Source of the DNA: Burkholderia sp. Bp8963
GTDB lineage: Bacteria > Pseudomonadota > Gammaproteobacteria > Burkholderiales > Burkholderiaceae
Direction of reading: 5' to 3'
Length of the DNA stretch: 64,000 bases
NCBI RefSeq assembly: GCF_003854275.1
Contig: NZ_QTQP01000029.1
Coordinates: 35,018 to 99,017, forward strand
This document shows, piece after piece, positions 36,572-45,324 of the stretch (position 1 is its first letter; each line of letters begins with the position of its first letter). The notes below the pieces were generated by a model. It made no database searches, was not told the origin of the DNA, and saw nothing but the letters and a program-made list of their open reading frames with translations. Position numbers and translations under genes: made by a program.

Positions 36572-37902
36572 TGCGCGCCCTCTCCGGCTACATCGGTCAC
36601 ATCGGTCACATCGGCCACATCGGCCACGCCAGCCGCGCCGAGCATCGCGTGCAGCAGCACGTTGCAGCCCGCTTCGAGATGGGCCGGGTCGGCATCCTCG
36701 ATCTCGTTGTGGCTGATGCCGTCCTTGCACGGCACGAAGATCATCGCGGCCGGCGCGACGCGCGCGAGATACACGGCGTCATGGCCCGCGCCGCTGATCA
36801 CGTTCATCGACGACAGGCCGAGCGCGGCCGCGCTCGCACGCACCGTCTCGACGAGCGCCGTGTCGAACGGCTGCGGCGGGAAATACACGACCTGCTCGAC
36901 GTCGATCCGCATGCCGGCCTGCGCGGCCGCTTCCTCACATGCCGCGCGCAATTCGGCATCCATCGCGGCCAGCGACGCGTCGTCGGCCGCGCGCAGGTCG
37001 ACGGTCAGCGTCACGCGGCCCGGAATCACGTTGCGCGAATTCGGATGCACGTCGATCCAGCCGACCGTGCCGCGTCCGTGCGGCGCATACGCGTGCGCGA
37101 TCGCGTTCACCGCGCGCACCAGGTCGGCCGCGACGAGCAACGCGTCGCGACGCAGGTCCATCGGCGTCGGGCCCGCGTGCGCTTCCATCCCGTGCACGGT
37201 CACGTCGTACCAGCGCTGGCCGAGCGCCCCTTCGACCACGCCGATCGTCGTGCCGTGCGCCTCCAGCACGGGCCCCTGCTCGATATGCGCCTCGAAGTAC
37301 GCGCCGATCCGGTGCGCGTCGCCCCCATCGCCCCCATCATTCGCATGGCCCGCATAGCCGATCGCCGCCAGCGCGTCGCGCACCGCGACGCCGTCGCGAT
37401 CGCGCTGCGCAAGCGCATGCTCGAGCGTAAACGCGCCCGCGAACACGCCCGAGCCCATCATCACCGGCACGAAGCGCGAGCCTTCCTCGTTGGTCCACAC
37501 CGCAACCTCGAGCGGCGCCAGCGTCCGCACGCCCGCATCATCGAGCGTGCGCAGCACTTCGAGGCCCGCGAGCACGCCGTAGTTGCCGTCGAACTTGCCA
37601 CCGGTCGGCTGCGTGTCGATGTGGCTGCCGGTCGTCACGGGCGGCAGGTCGTCACGCACGCCCGCGCGCCGCGCGAACAGGTTGCCGATCGCATCGACGC
37701 GCACCGTGCAGCCGATCGCATTCGCCCACGCGACGAACAGGTCGCGTGCTTCGCGGTCGAGCTCGGTCAGCGCGAGCCGGCACACGCCGCCCTTGGGCGT
37801 GGCGCCGATCCGCGCGAGACGCATCAGGCTGTCCCACAGCCGTGCGCCGTCGACGCGCAGGCCGGATGCCGCGACGCCAATTGTCGAATCCTGAACTTGC
37901 AT
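36568..37902 (-). CDS. M20-family Zn-dependent amidohydrolase (N-carbamoyl-L-amino acid hydrolase / ureidoglycolate type)
   Basis: This 444-residue enzyme has the carbamoylase/allantoate-amidohydrolase pattern: LARIGATPKGGVCRLALTE, TGSHIDTQPTGGKFDGNYG with metal His/Asp, VWTNEEGSRF, FEAHIEQGPVLE, HAGPTPMDLRRDAL, and ISGAGHDAVYLARVAP. I use ATG 37902 with GCGAGGG upstream rather than TTG 37920. The C-terminus (VADVADVTDVTDVAGEGAQ) is encoded by a 9-bp repeat. It lies between the liv ABC genes and the M81 gene. The likely reaction is hydrolysis of an N-carbamoyl or related C-N bond; exact substrate unknown. Confidence 0.87.
   Translation of the reverse strand: MQVQDSTIGVAASGLRVDGARLWDSLMRLARIGATPKGGVCRLALTELDREARDLFVAWANAIGCTVRVDAIGNLFARRAGVRDDLPPVTTGSHIDTQPTGGKFDGNYGVLAGLEVLRTLDDAGVRTLAPLEVAVWTNEEGSRFVPVMMGSGVFAGAFTLEHALAQRDRDGVAVRDALAAIGYAGHANDGGDGGDAHRIGAYFEAHIEQGPVLEAHGTTIGVVEGALGQRWYDVTVHGMEAHAGPTPMDLRRDALLVAADLVRAVNAIAHAYAPHGRGTVGWIDVHPNSRNVIPGRVTLTVDLRAADDASLAAMDAELRAACEEAAAQAGMRIDVEQVVYFPPQPFDTALVETVRASAAALGLSSMNVISGAGHDAVYLARVAPAAMIFVPCKDGISHNEIEDADPAHLEAGCNVLLHAMLGAAGVADVADVTDVTDVAGEGAQ
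36590..36634 (-). repeat. 9-bp tandem repeat at the amidohydrolase C-terminus
   Basis: Five units of ACATCGGTC/ACATCGGCC type (the last degenerate) code for repeated Ala/Thr-Asp-Val. The period is a multiple of three. Confidence 0.85.
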
Positions 37903-37936
37903 CGATGAAATCCCTCGCAATGAGAAGACGCGGCGC

Positions 37937-38638
37937 TCACGCGACGCCGACGCCCAGGTAACGGTCCTTCACTTCGCGGTCCGCGGCGAACGCCGCATTG
38001 CCGCCTTCGTAGACGATCACGCCCTGCTCGATGATGTAGTGCCGGTCGGCGAGCTGCGTGCAGACTTCGAGGTTCTGCTCGACGAGCAGGATCGCGACAC
38101 CGGCCGCCTTGATCTGCCTGAGCTGCGCGACGATCTCCTCGACGATCACCGGCGCGAGCCCTTCGACCGGCTCGTCGAGCATCAGCAGGCGCGGATGGTT
38201 CATCAGCGCGCGGCCGATCGCGAGCATCTGCTGTTCGCCGCCGGACAGCTGCGCGCCGCCGTTGCGCCGGCGCTCCTTCAGGCGCGGAAAGATCCGGTAG
38301 ATGTCGTCGAGCTGCCACGGCGAATCGCGGCGCGCGCCGAGCCGCAGGTTCTCCTCGACCGACAGCAGCCGGAAGATGCCGCGATGCTCGGGCACGAAAC
38401 ACAGCCCGCGTGCGGCGATCCGGTGCGCGGGCTTGCCCGCGATCGCCGCGCCGGCGAATGTCACCTCGCCGCCGGTCGCCGCGACGACGCCCGCGATCGT
38501 CTTCAGCGTCGTCGACTTGCCCGCGCCGTTGCGGCCGAGCAGCGTCACCGTCTCGCCGTCGCGCACCGACAGCGACACGCCCTGCAGGATGTGGCTCTTG
38601 CCGTAACAGGCGTGTATGTCCCGCACGTCGAGGATCAT
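37937..38638 (-). CDS. livF: Branched-chain-type ABC transporter ATPase LivF
   Basis: This 233-residue ATPase has LLGRNGAGKSTTLKTIAGV, FVPEHRGIFRLLSVEENLRL, LSGGEQQMLAIGRALM, LLMLDEPVEGLAP and VEQNLEVC. The VPEHRGIF and VEQN motifs distinguish LivF from LivG. Its start overlaps the livG stop by 4 bp. It ends the HMGF block, with the amidohydrolase gene following 34 bp later on the same strand, so the importer and the hydrolases are probably one operon. Confidence 0.9.
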   Translation of the reverse strand: MILDVRDIHACYGKSHILQGVSLSVRDGETVTLLGRNGAGKSTTLKTIAGVVAATGGEVTFAGAAIAGKPAHRIAARGLCFVPEHRGIFRLLSVEENLRLGARRDSPWQLDDIYRIFPRLKERRRNGGAQLSGGEQQMLAIGRALMNHPRLLMLDEPVEGLAPVIVEEIVAQLRQIKAAGVAILLVEQNLEVCTQLADRHYIIEQGVIVYEGGNAAFAADREVKDRYLGVGVA

Positions 38639-39402
38639 GCGCGGCCTCCCGTGATCATGTTGCCGAGATAGGCGGCGCGCACGCGCTCGTCGCCGCGGAT
38701 CGCGTCCGGCTTGCCTTCGACCAGCACACGGCCCTGCTGCATCACCGTGATCGTGTCGGAGATGTCCATCACGATGCCCATGTTGTGTTCGATCAGCACG
38801 ACCGTGTAGTCGTCGCGCAGCCCGCGGATCAGCGTCTTCATGTCGTCGAGATCGTCGATCCCCATCCCCGACGTCGGCTCGTCGAGAAAGATCGCACGCG
38901 GCCGCGCGGCAATCGCCATCCCGACTTCGAGCCGGCGCTGCTGGCCGTGCGACAGCGCGCCCGCGGCCGTCGCCGCGAAACGCTGCAGGCCGAGGCGTTC
39001 GATCACCGCGTCGACCGTCTCGCCGTGCGCGAGCGCGCCGTGCGGCGGCGTCCACGCATTCAGCGCGCGGCGTGCATCGACGCCCTGCGCGGCAACCCGC
39101 AGGTTCTCGCGCACGCTCAGGCTCGCGAACAGGCTCGTCACCTGGAACGAGCGTGCGATGCCGCGCCGCACGCGCTTGTAGTCGGGTTCGCGCGTGACGT
39201 CGTGACCGTCGAACACGATCGAGCCGGACGTGATCGGCAGCGTGCCGGTCAGCGTATGGAACAGCGTCGTCTTGCCCGCGCCGTTCGGGCCGATCACCGA
39301 ATGCACGGTGCGCGGCAGGATGCGCAGGTCGACACCGCCGAGCGCCGTGAACTTGCCATAGCGCTTGACGACGCCGCGCGCCTCGAGAATCGCTTCGCTC
39401 AT
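38635..39402 (-). CDS. livG: Branched-chain-type ABC transporter ATPase LivG
   Basis: This 255-residue ATPase has SVIGPNGAGKTTLFHTLTG, GIARSFQVTSLFASLSVREN, LSHGQQRRLEVGMAIA, IFLDEPTSGMG and EHNMGIVMDISD. The ARSFQ and EHNM motifs are LivG-specific. It is coupled by 4-bp overlaps to livM upstream and livF downstream. It couples ATP hydrolysis to import of an amino acid, amide or urea-like solute. Confidence 0.9.
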   Translation of the reverse strand: MSEAILEARGVVKRYGKFTALGGVDLRILPRTVHSVIGPNGAGKTTLFHTLTGTLPITSGSIVFDGHDVTREPDYKRVRRGIARSFQVTSLFASLSVRENLRVAAQGVDARRALNAWTPPHGALAHGETVDAVIERLGLQRFAATAAGALSHGQQRRLEVGMAIAARPRAIFLDEPTSGMGIDDLDDMKTLIRGLRDDYTVVLIEHNMGIVMDISDTITVMQQGRVLVEGKPDAIRGDERVRAAYLGNMITGGRA

Positions 39403-40454
39403 TGATGCCCCCTGGCCGTATCAGCCGTATCGGCCGTGCGTTCGGTGCGCCGCAGCGACGCTGCGACACGCTCACCCAGTCCCCACAACCCGCGCTGCAT
39501 GAACAGGCTGACCGCGATCAGCACGAGGCCGAGCAGCAGCAGCCAGCGCGGCCACAACGTCGACAGCCAGTCGGCGAACAGCACGTAGAACGCGGCGCCA
39601 AGCACCGACGCGAACAGGTTGCCGGTGCCGCCGATCACCGTCATCACGAGGATCATCTCGCTCGTGTGGTAGTCGATGTTCGACAGCGGCGCGATGCCCG
39701 TCATCAGCGCATGCAGCGCGCCCGCGAGCCCCGTCGCCGCGCCCGAGATCACGAACGCCGCGAGCTTGAAGCGCTTCACGTCGTAACCGGCGGCCGCCGC
39801 GCGCGCCTCGTTGTCCCGGATCGCGAGCAGCGTGCGGCCGAACACCGATTGCGACACACGCAGCAGCAGCCAGAACACCGCGATGAACAGCACCGCGACG
39901 AAGCCGTAGTAGCGCCACGGCGAATCGAGCACGACGAACGGATGCCCGAACAGCGACAGCGCGGGACGCGGGATGTCGAGCAGCCCGTTGTCGCCGCCCG
40001 TCAGGTCCGGCGTCGTGTACGCGAGGAAGTAGAACAGCTGGCCGAACGCGAGCGTCAGCATCACGAAGTAAGTGCCGCGCTGCCGGATCGAGAACCAGCC
40101 GACCAGCAGCGCCGCGAGCGCGCCGAGCGCGGTGGCCGCCGCCAGCGCGGCCGGCGTCGACGCAACGCCGTGCGTGAGCACGACGCCGGCCGCATAGCTG
40201 CCGAGCCCGAAGAAGATCCCCTGCCCGAACGACAGCAGCCCCGTAAAGCCGAGCAGCAGGTTGCAGCCGAGCGCGGCGAGCGCGAACACGAGCACCTCGG
40301 TCGCGAGCGAGCCCGAGCGCAACGCGAGCGGCAGCGCGCACACGACCGCGAGCGCGAGCCAGCCCTCGGGCCGGCGCAACAGCGCGCCGCGCGACGGCCG
40401 CGCGGCCTGCGGCGCGGGCGCGCCGGCCGGCAGCGATTTCGACGATTCGATCAT
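39399..40454 (-). CDS. livM: Branched-chain-type ABC permease LivM
   Basis: This 351-residue inner-membrane permease has ALAALGCNLLLGFTGLLSFG, GIFFGLGSYAAGV, YFVMLTLAFGQLFYFLAY and AIRDNEARAAAAGYDVKRFK, the conserved EAA-like loop of LivM. The N-terminal tail (about 25 residues) is Ala/Pro-rich, and the C-terminus (TADTADTARGHQ) comes from a short 9-bp repeat. The start overlaps livH by 4 bp. The gene order livK-H-M-G-F is canonical for HAAT-family importers. Confidence 0.9.
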   Translation of the reverse strand: MIESSKSLPAGAPAPQAARPSRGALLRRPEGWLALAVVCALPLALRSGSLATEVLVFALAALGCNLLLGFTGLLSFGQGIFFGLGSYAAGVVLTHGVASTPAALAAATALGALAALLVGWFSIRQRGTYFVMLTLAFGQLFYFLAYTTPDLTGGDNGLLDIPRPALSLFGHPFVVLDSPWRYYGFVAVLFIAVFWLLLRVSQSVFGRTLLAIRDNEARAAAAGYDVKRFKLAAFVISGAATGLAGALHALMTGIAPLSNIDYHTSEMILVMTVIGGTGNLFASVLGAAFYVLFADWLSTLWPRWLLLLGLVLIAVSLFMQRGLWGLGERVAASLRRTERTADTADTARGHQ

Positions 40455-41311
40455 GCAGCCCTCCCGAGCAATCCATTCGGACGCACCAGCAGCACAACGG
40501 CCATCGCGACGTAGATCATCAGCCGCGCGCCTTCCGGCCACAGCGTGCTCATCACGCTCTGCACGATGCCGACCAGCAGCCCGCCGACGAGCGCCCCCAG
40601 AAAATTCCCCATCCCGCCGACGACGACCACGACGAACGCGACGCCGAGCGCCTCGATGCCCATGAACGGATCGACGCCGCGGATCGGCGCGGCGAGCACG
40701 CCGGCGAGCGCCGCCGTCGCCGCGCCGAGCGCGAACACGAGGCTGAACACGCGCGTCACGTTGATGCCGAGCAGCGACACCATCTCCGACGATTCGCTGC
40801 CCGCGCGCACCGTGCTGCCGAGCCGCGTGCCGTCGAGCACCCACCACAGCAGCGCGGCGAGCACCGCGGTGAACGCGATCACGAACAGCCGGTATTTCGG
40901 GTAGACGAAGCTGCCCCACATCACGACGCCGCTGAGCGCGTCGGGTGGCGGCACGTTGTCGCCGAGCGGGCCCCACGCGAGAATCGCGCACTCCTGCAGC
41001 ACGAGCGCGAGGCCGACCGTCGCGAGAATGTGGAATTCGTGCTGCTGCGCGTACACATGACGCAGCACGAGCTTTTCGACGACCCACGCGAATGCGCCGA
41101 CCACGAGCGGCACGACGGCGAGCGCGACCCAGAAATTCGCCGACCATTGCAGCGCCTGATAGCACAGGTACGCACCGAGCAGATAGAACGCGCCGTGCGC
41201 GAAATTCACGAAGCGCAGCAGGCCGAACACGATCGACAGGCCGACAGCGAGCAGGAAATACAGCATTCCCACGCCGATGCCGTTGACGATCTGCAGCAGA
41301 TAGACGTTCAT
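40451..41311 (-). CDS. livH: Branched-chain-type ABC permease LivH
   Basis: This 286-residue permease has GMLYFLLAVGLSIVFGLLRF, VNFAHGAFYLLGAYL, TVRAGSESSEMVSLLGINV and LAGVLAAPIRGVDPFMG, the LivH pattern. Its ATG at 41311 lies about 70 bp after the binding-protein gene. It pairs with LivM in the membrane. Confidence 0.9.
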   Translation of the reverse strand: MNVYLLQIVNGIGVGMLYFLLAVGLSIVFGLLRFVNFAHGAFYLLGAYLCYQALQWSANFWVALAVVPLVVGAFAWVVEKLVLRHVYAQQHEFHILATVGLALVLQECAILAWGPLGDNVPPPDALSGVVMWGSFVYPKYRLFVIAFTAVLAALLWWVLDGTRLGSTVRAGSESSEMVSLLGINVTRVFSLVFALGAATAALAGVLAAPIRGVDPFMGIEALGVAFVVVVVGGMGNFLGALVGGLLVGIVQSVMSTLWPEGARLMIYVAMAVVLLVRPNGLLGRAA

Positions 41312-41380
41312 GGCTTCCGTGTCAGAAAGGAAGGTAACGGACGTCCGCGGCGCACGACGGCCGCGGGCACATGCACAGCG

Positions 41381-42589
41381 TCACGCGAGCTTGCAGCCCG
41401 TCTTGTCGACCGGCAGGAACGACTGGCCGGCGCTGACGATGTCGGCGTAGTCGTCCGCGCTCTTCATCCGGCTCTTCGGCTTGCCCTTCAGCAGGTAGTA
41501 GTTCTTCAGCACCTGGTGGTCGCCCTTGCGGATTTCCTCGGGGCCCGTCAGGCCGTCGTACTTCATCCCTTCCATCGCCGCGACGACCTTCTTCGGATCC
41601 GCGCTGCCGGCCTTCACCATCGCGTCGATCAGGATCTTCGAGCAGATGTACGAGCCCGCGAGGCTGTAGTTCGGGTTCGCCTTGAATGCGGCGTTGGTGC
41701 GCTTCACGAGATCGCGGTTCAGCGGCGAATCGATGCCGTGCCAGTACTGCGCGCCGAAATACACGCCGTCGCAGATGTCGGGCCCAAGCGCCTCGAACTG
41801 CTCGAGGCCCGACGCCCACGCGACCAGGATCGTGCAGTTGCGCTTCATCCCGAAGCTGACGGCCTGGCGCAGCGTGTCCGACGATTGCGAGCCGAAGTTC
41901 AGGATCAGCAGCACGTCCGGCTGCGCGGCCGCCGCGTTCGTCAGGTAGCCGCTGAACTCCTTCTCGGCGAGCGAGTGGTAGCTGTTGCCGACGTGCTCGA
42001 TCCCCTTCTCCTTGAAGATCGCCTTCGCGGCCGACAGCAGGCCGTCGCCGAACACGTATTGCGGCGTGATCGTGTACCAGCGCTTCGCCTTCGGCAGCAT
42101 CCCGATCAGCGGGCGCACCGTCTGCTCGATCGCGCCGAAGGTCGGCACCGACCAGCGGAACGTCGCGTCGTTGCAGTCCTTGCCGGTGATCTCGTCCGCG
42201 CCGGCCGTCGTGATGAACACGCCGCCCGCCTTCTGGACTTCCTTGCCCATCGCGAGCGATTCGGACGACAGGATCCCGCCCGCGAAATAGCGCACGCCCT
42301 TCTGCTGCGCGATCTCCTGCACGCGGCGCACCGCGGTGGCGGGCTTGCCTTCGGTGTCGAGGGCCGAATAGGCGAGCGGCGCGCCGAGCACCTTGCCGTA
42401 CTGCTTGACGACGAGCTGCATGCCGAGATCGGCGTACTTCCCGTTGGCGGCGAACGGGCCCGACATCGGCACCGGGCACGCGAGCTGGATGGGCGCGCCC
42501 TGCGCAAACGCGGCGCGGGACGACAAGCTGCCGAGCGCGCCCGGCACGGCCGACAGCGCGGCCAGTTTCAACAGTTCTCGGCGATTCAA
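41381..42589 (-). CDS. livK: Periplasmic substrate-binding protein (LivK-like), TTG start
   Basis: This 402-residue binding protein has a twin-arginine-like signal (NRRELLKLAALSAVPGAL, cleavage near AFAQG) followed by IQLACPVPMSGPFAANGKYA, RVQEIAQQKGVRYFAGGILS and SADDYADIVSAGQSFLP. I select a TTG at 42589 because AAGGAG lies exactly 7 nt upstream; upstream in-frame ATGs would put this site inside the gene and spoil the signal peptide. It is first in the leftward importer operon, behind a perfect 20-bp palindrome shared with the divergent GntR gene. The ligand is unknown; an amide or N-carbamoyl compound fits the neighbouring hydrolases. Confidence 0.87.
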   Translation of the reverse strand: MNRRELLKLAALSAVPGALGSLSSRAAFAQGAPIQLACPVPMSGPFAANGKYADLGMQLVVKQYGKVLGAPLAYSALDTEGKPATAVRRVQEIAQQKGVRYFAGGILSSESLAMGKEVQKAGGVFITTAGADEITGKDCNDATFRWSVPTFGAIEQTVRPLIGMLPKAKRWYTITPQYVFGDGLLSAAKAIFKEKGIEHVGNSYHSLAEKEFSGYLTNAAAAQPDVLLILNFGSQSSDTLRQAVSFGMKRNCTILVAWASGLEQFEALGPDICDGVYFGAQYWHGIDSPLNRDLVKRTNAAFKANPNYSLAGSYICSKILIDAMVKAGSADPKKVVAAMEGMKYDGLTGPEEIRKGDHQVLKNYYLLKGKPKSRMKSADDYADIVSAGQSFLPVDKTGCKLA

Positions 42590-42681
42590 GTTGACGCTCC
42601 TTGCTGGGATGGACACACGCGATACGACCGACTGCCAAACCGTGCCAACGCGCACCGGAAAGGATGCGCCGCCGGTTCATT

Positions 42682-42701
42682 CTATTTATCATGATAAATA
42701 G
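42682..42701. promoter_or_regulatory. Perfect 20-bp palindrome, candidate GntR operator
   Basis: CTATTTATCATGATAAATAG is a perfect palindrome and an AT-rich island in the spacer between livK and the FadR-type regulator gene. Its position, about 93 bp before livK and 127 bp before gntR, and its symmetry suit a dimeric GntR operator controlling both directions. Confidence 0.7.
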
Positions 42702-42828
42702 GATGATCCTGATCCTAGGGATGATCAAAATTGGTGTCAATCAGGCAAAATTCCCTACCCTGCGCGGGCACGGATCGACGACGATGTACGATGCGATGCG
42801 CGCGCAGTCAGACAAAGGAGTCTTGAAG

Positions 42829-43647
42829 ATGGTCATGGACCGAGCCCGGGCGGGCATCGCGGTCGAAATCAAGCAGCCGAAGCGCGCGGATCTCGTCGCG
42901 GAGGAAATCAAGCGGCTCATCACGGAAAAGAACCTGAAGCCCGGCGACCGCCTGCCGCGCGAAGCCGAGCTGCAGCAGCTGTACGCGGTCAGCAAGAGCA
43001 CGATCCGCGAGGCGCTGAAGTCGCTCGAGGTGCAGGGCCTGATCAAGGTCACGACCGGGCCGACAGGCGGCGGGATGGTGGTCGAGGTGCCGCTCGACCG
43101 CACGCTGCAGTTGCTGCAGAACTACCTGTTCTTCAAGGACGTGACGATCGACGACATCTATACCGTGCGCAAGTTGCTCGAACCCGAGCTGGCCGCGGGC
43201 GCGGTGCCGCACCTGACCGAGCGCGACTTCGCGGCGCTCGACGCGAACATCGCGTGCTGCGACGGCTCGTCCGGCGCGCTCGAGCGCGGCCATCTGGTGC
43301 GGCAGCGCCAGGAGGACACGACATTCCACGACATCCTCGCGGCCGCGAACCCGAATCCGTTCCTGCGCTTCAGCTGCGAACTGATCAACGAGATGATCCG
43401 GCAACTGATCGAGTTCCGGAACGACACGCCGCTCGCGGAGCACAAGCGCTTCGGCGAAGCGAACGTCGCGATTCACCGCGCGATCCTGCAGGCCGCGCGC
43501 GAACGCGACGTCGAGCGCGTGCGCGCGCTGATGGTCGAACACATGACCGAAGCGCCGAAACACGTGAAGCGGATGAAGGGCAAGCTGCGCGGGCGGTTGA
43601 TTCTCGACTCGGAGATCCGCAAGCGGGTGCGCACGAGCCAATCCTGA
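42829..43647 (+). CDS. GntR-family regulator, FadR/FCD subgroup
   Basis: This 272-residue regulator has an N-terminal winged HTH (ADLVAEEIKRLITEKNLKPG, LPREAELQQLYAVSKSTIRE, ALKSLEVQGLIKV) and a C-terminal FCD domain with metal-type residues (FHDILAAANPNPFLRF, VAIHRAILQAARERD). I use ATG 42829, where AAGGAG is 8 nt upstream, over earlier in-frame ATGs. It is divergent to the liv-hydrolase operon and should control it, probably as a repressor released by the imported compound or a product. Confidence 0.86.
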   Translation: MVMDRARAGIAVEIKQPKRADLVAEEIKRLITEKNLKPGDRLPREAELQQLYAVSKSTIREALKSLEVQGLIKVTTGPTGGGMVVEVPLDRTLQLLQNYLFFKDVTIDDIYTVRKLLEPELAAGAVPHLTERDFAALDANIACCDGSSGALERGHLVRQRQEDTTFHDILAAANPNPFLRFSCELINEMIRQLIEFRNDTPLAEHKRFGEANVAIHRAILQAARERDVERVRALMVEHMTEAPKHVKRMKGKLRGRLILDSEIRKRVRTSQS

Positions 43648-43777
43648 GCCCGACAAAGATTTTCCGGGTGCGATGTCGATTTCCGGTGCCGTGGTTCGTC
43701 GTAGTGTCGTAAGCGTTCGTCGCCTGCCCGCGCGGCCGGCGGACGCCAAACCGTTTCCCGTTCAAGGAGATATGACA

Positions 43778-44212
43778 ATGCGTGTGATGGTGATCGTGAA
43801 GGCAACCCGCGAATCCGAGGCCGGCGAGATGCCGGACACCGAACTGCTGGCCGCGATGGGCCGCTACAACGAGGAACTCGTGAAAGCGGGCGTGATGCAA
43901 GCCGGCGAAGGGCTGCACCCGAGTTCGCGCGGCAAGCGCGTGCGCTTTTCGGGGCCGGGCCGGACCGTGATCGACGGGCCGTTCGCCGAGACCAAGGAGC
44001 TGATCGCCGGCTTCTGGCTCTGGCAGGTGAAATCGATGGACGAAGCCGTCGAATGGGTGAAGCGCTGCCCGAATCCGATGAAAAGCGAATCCGAGATCGA
44101 GATCCGGCAGGTGTTCGAAGCGGAAGATTTCGGCGCGGAATTCACGCCGGAACTGCAGGAGCAAGAGGCCCAGCTGCGCGCGGAGATCGCTGCCGCGCAG
44201 CAGAAACACTGA
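43778..44212 (+). CDS. YciI/DGPF-domain protein
   Basis: This 144-residue cytosolic protein has the DGPF signature: RVMVIVKATRESEAGEMPD, GRYNEELVKAGVMQAGEGL, TVIDGPFAETKELIAGFWLW and DEAVEWVKRCPNP. The ferredoxin-like YciI fold is clear. Members are common next to ECF sigma factors, but none is adjacent here. Of two ATGs, 43778 has AAGGAG 8 nt upstream and is preferred over 43772. Function is unassigned. Confidence 0.85.
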   Translation: MRVMVIVKATRESEAGEMPDTELLAAMGRYNEELVKAGVMQAGEGLHPSSRGKRVRFSGPGRTVIDGPFAETKELIAGFWLWQVKSMDEAVEWVKRCPNPMKSESEIEIRQVFEAEDFGAEFTPELQEQEAQLRAEIAAAQQKH

Positions 44213-44293
44213 CACAGGCACTGACGGCGGCGGCGGCGCGTGACGGCGCAACGCGGCGGCGGACGCGAGACCCGCGCGCCGCCGCGCACGCGC

Positions 44294-45004
44294 TCACCCG
44301 CCGCCCGCCTTCACCGGGAGCCTCGTCTGCAGCCCCTGCGGCACCGGCGCTACCGGCGGCTGCGGCAACTGCTGCACGAGCGCGAAGCTCACGTTGACCG
44401 TCCCGCCTTGACTGGACATCCTCGCGACATCCCCACGGCTCGTCGCGAAGCAGCCGAGGAAGGACGGCGACGTCGCATCGATGCCGAGCCGGCACGACCA
44501 GCCGATGGTGGCCTCGCTCCTGCCCGTATCGCTGAATCCGACGAGCGCGCTCCATCCCCCCGGCCCGGCGCCGACGCCGGGAACGAACTCCGCGTGGCGC
44601 ACCAGCACCGGCTGCCAGCCGCAGCGGCCCGGCTCGTAGCGATCGAGAAGAAAGCGGATGTCGAAGCGGTCCTGGCCGGCCGGCAACCGGACATTGTCCC
44701 CGATGACCTGCGTCGTCTCCGGCGCGCCCATGATGCGACCGAACCAGGTCCGCGACCGGCACTGCGGATTGGTGGACGCGTAATCGATGCCGAGCCACAG
44801 CTCGACCTTCGGATCCTTCCGGCCGTGAATGACGAGCGCGTGCTGCGGCTCGTCCGTTTCCATCGGGCGATCCGACAGTTCGTTCTGCGGCGCCTCGACG
44901 TGGGCATCGAAGTGCATGACGCGGTCCTCAGCCAGCCCGCGGCCCGGCGCAGCGGCGAGCCACCCGATCGCAAGAACGAGAACGACGTGAGCGTGCGGAG
45001 ACAT
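44294..45004 (-). CDS. Secreted hypothetical protein
   Basis: This 236-residue protein has a signal peptide (VVLVLAIGWLAAAPGRGLA) and a beta-rich body: HFDAHVEAPQNELSD, EPQHALVIHGRKDPKVELWL, four cysteines (NPQCRSRTW, GRCGWQP, GWSCRLG, FLGCFATS) that could form disulfides, and a Pro-rich tail. I do not recognise the family. ATG 45004 has GGGGGAG 3-9 nt upstream. It is monocistronic and convergent with the YciI-type gene. Confidence 0.7.
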   Translation of the reverse strand: MSPHAHVVLVLAIGWLAAAPGRGLAEDRVMHFDAHVEAPQNELSDRPMETDEPQHALVIHGRKDPKVELWLGIDYASTNPQCRSRTWFGRIMGAPETTQVIGDNVRLPAGQDRFDIRFLLDRYEPGRCGWQPVLVRHAEFVPGVGAGPGGWSALVGFSDTGRSEATIGWSCRLGIDATSPSFLGCFATSRGDVARMSSQGGTVNVSFALVQQLPQPPVAPVPQGLQTRLPVKAGGG

Positions 45005-45324
45005 GGCTCCCCCCTGCATTGCATTTCCCCGACCGGCGTCGCTCGTTGTTCCGGACCCGCCCGACGCGCCGCGCATGCACGCGGTCAATCGGGCATGTAT
45101 CGCCGTTGGTGCATTGTGAGCGGCGGCGACCGGCTGCGTAACTTGGGAGGAACCCCTGAGACCGTGCCGCGCGCGCCTGTCGGCTCACGCTGCCCCGATC
45201 CTGCTGCCCAGCTTCTGTTGCCCTACCGCTTCCCGAGGCCGTGCATATGTCGGCACCGTCGAGTTGACGTGCCCCTCTTTTATAACGTATCGTTTTGCGA
45301 CGTTATTGACCAAGATCGCCTGCG
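45005..45324. other. Divergent promoter region with an inverted repeat before the DinB-type gene
   Basis: In this 320-bp spacer, ATAACGT (45282-45288) and ACGTTAT (45300-45306) form a 7-bp inverted repeat around a possible TTGACG-18-TATCGT promoter at 45264-45293 for the rightward gene. This suggests an operator. No coding sequence seen. Confidence 0.5.
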
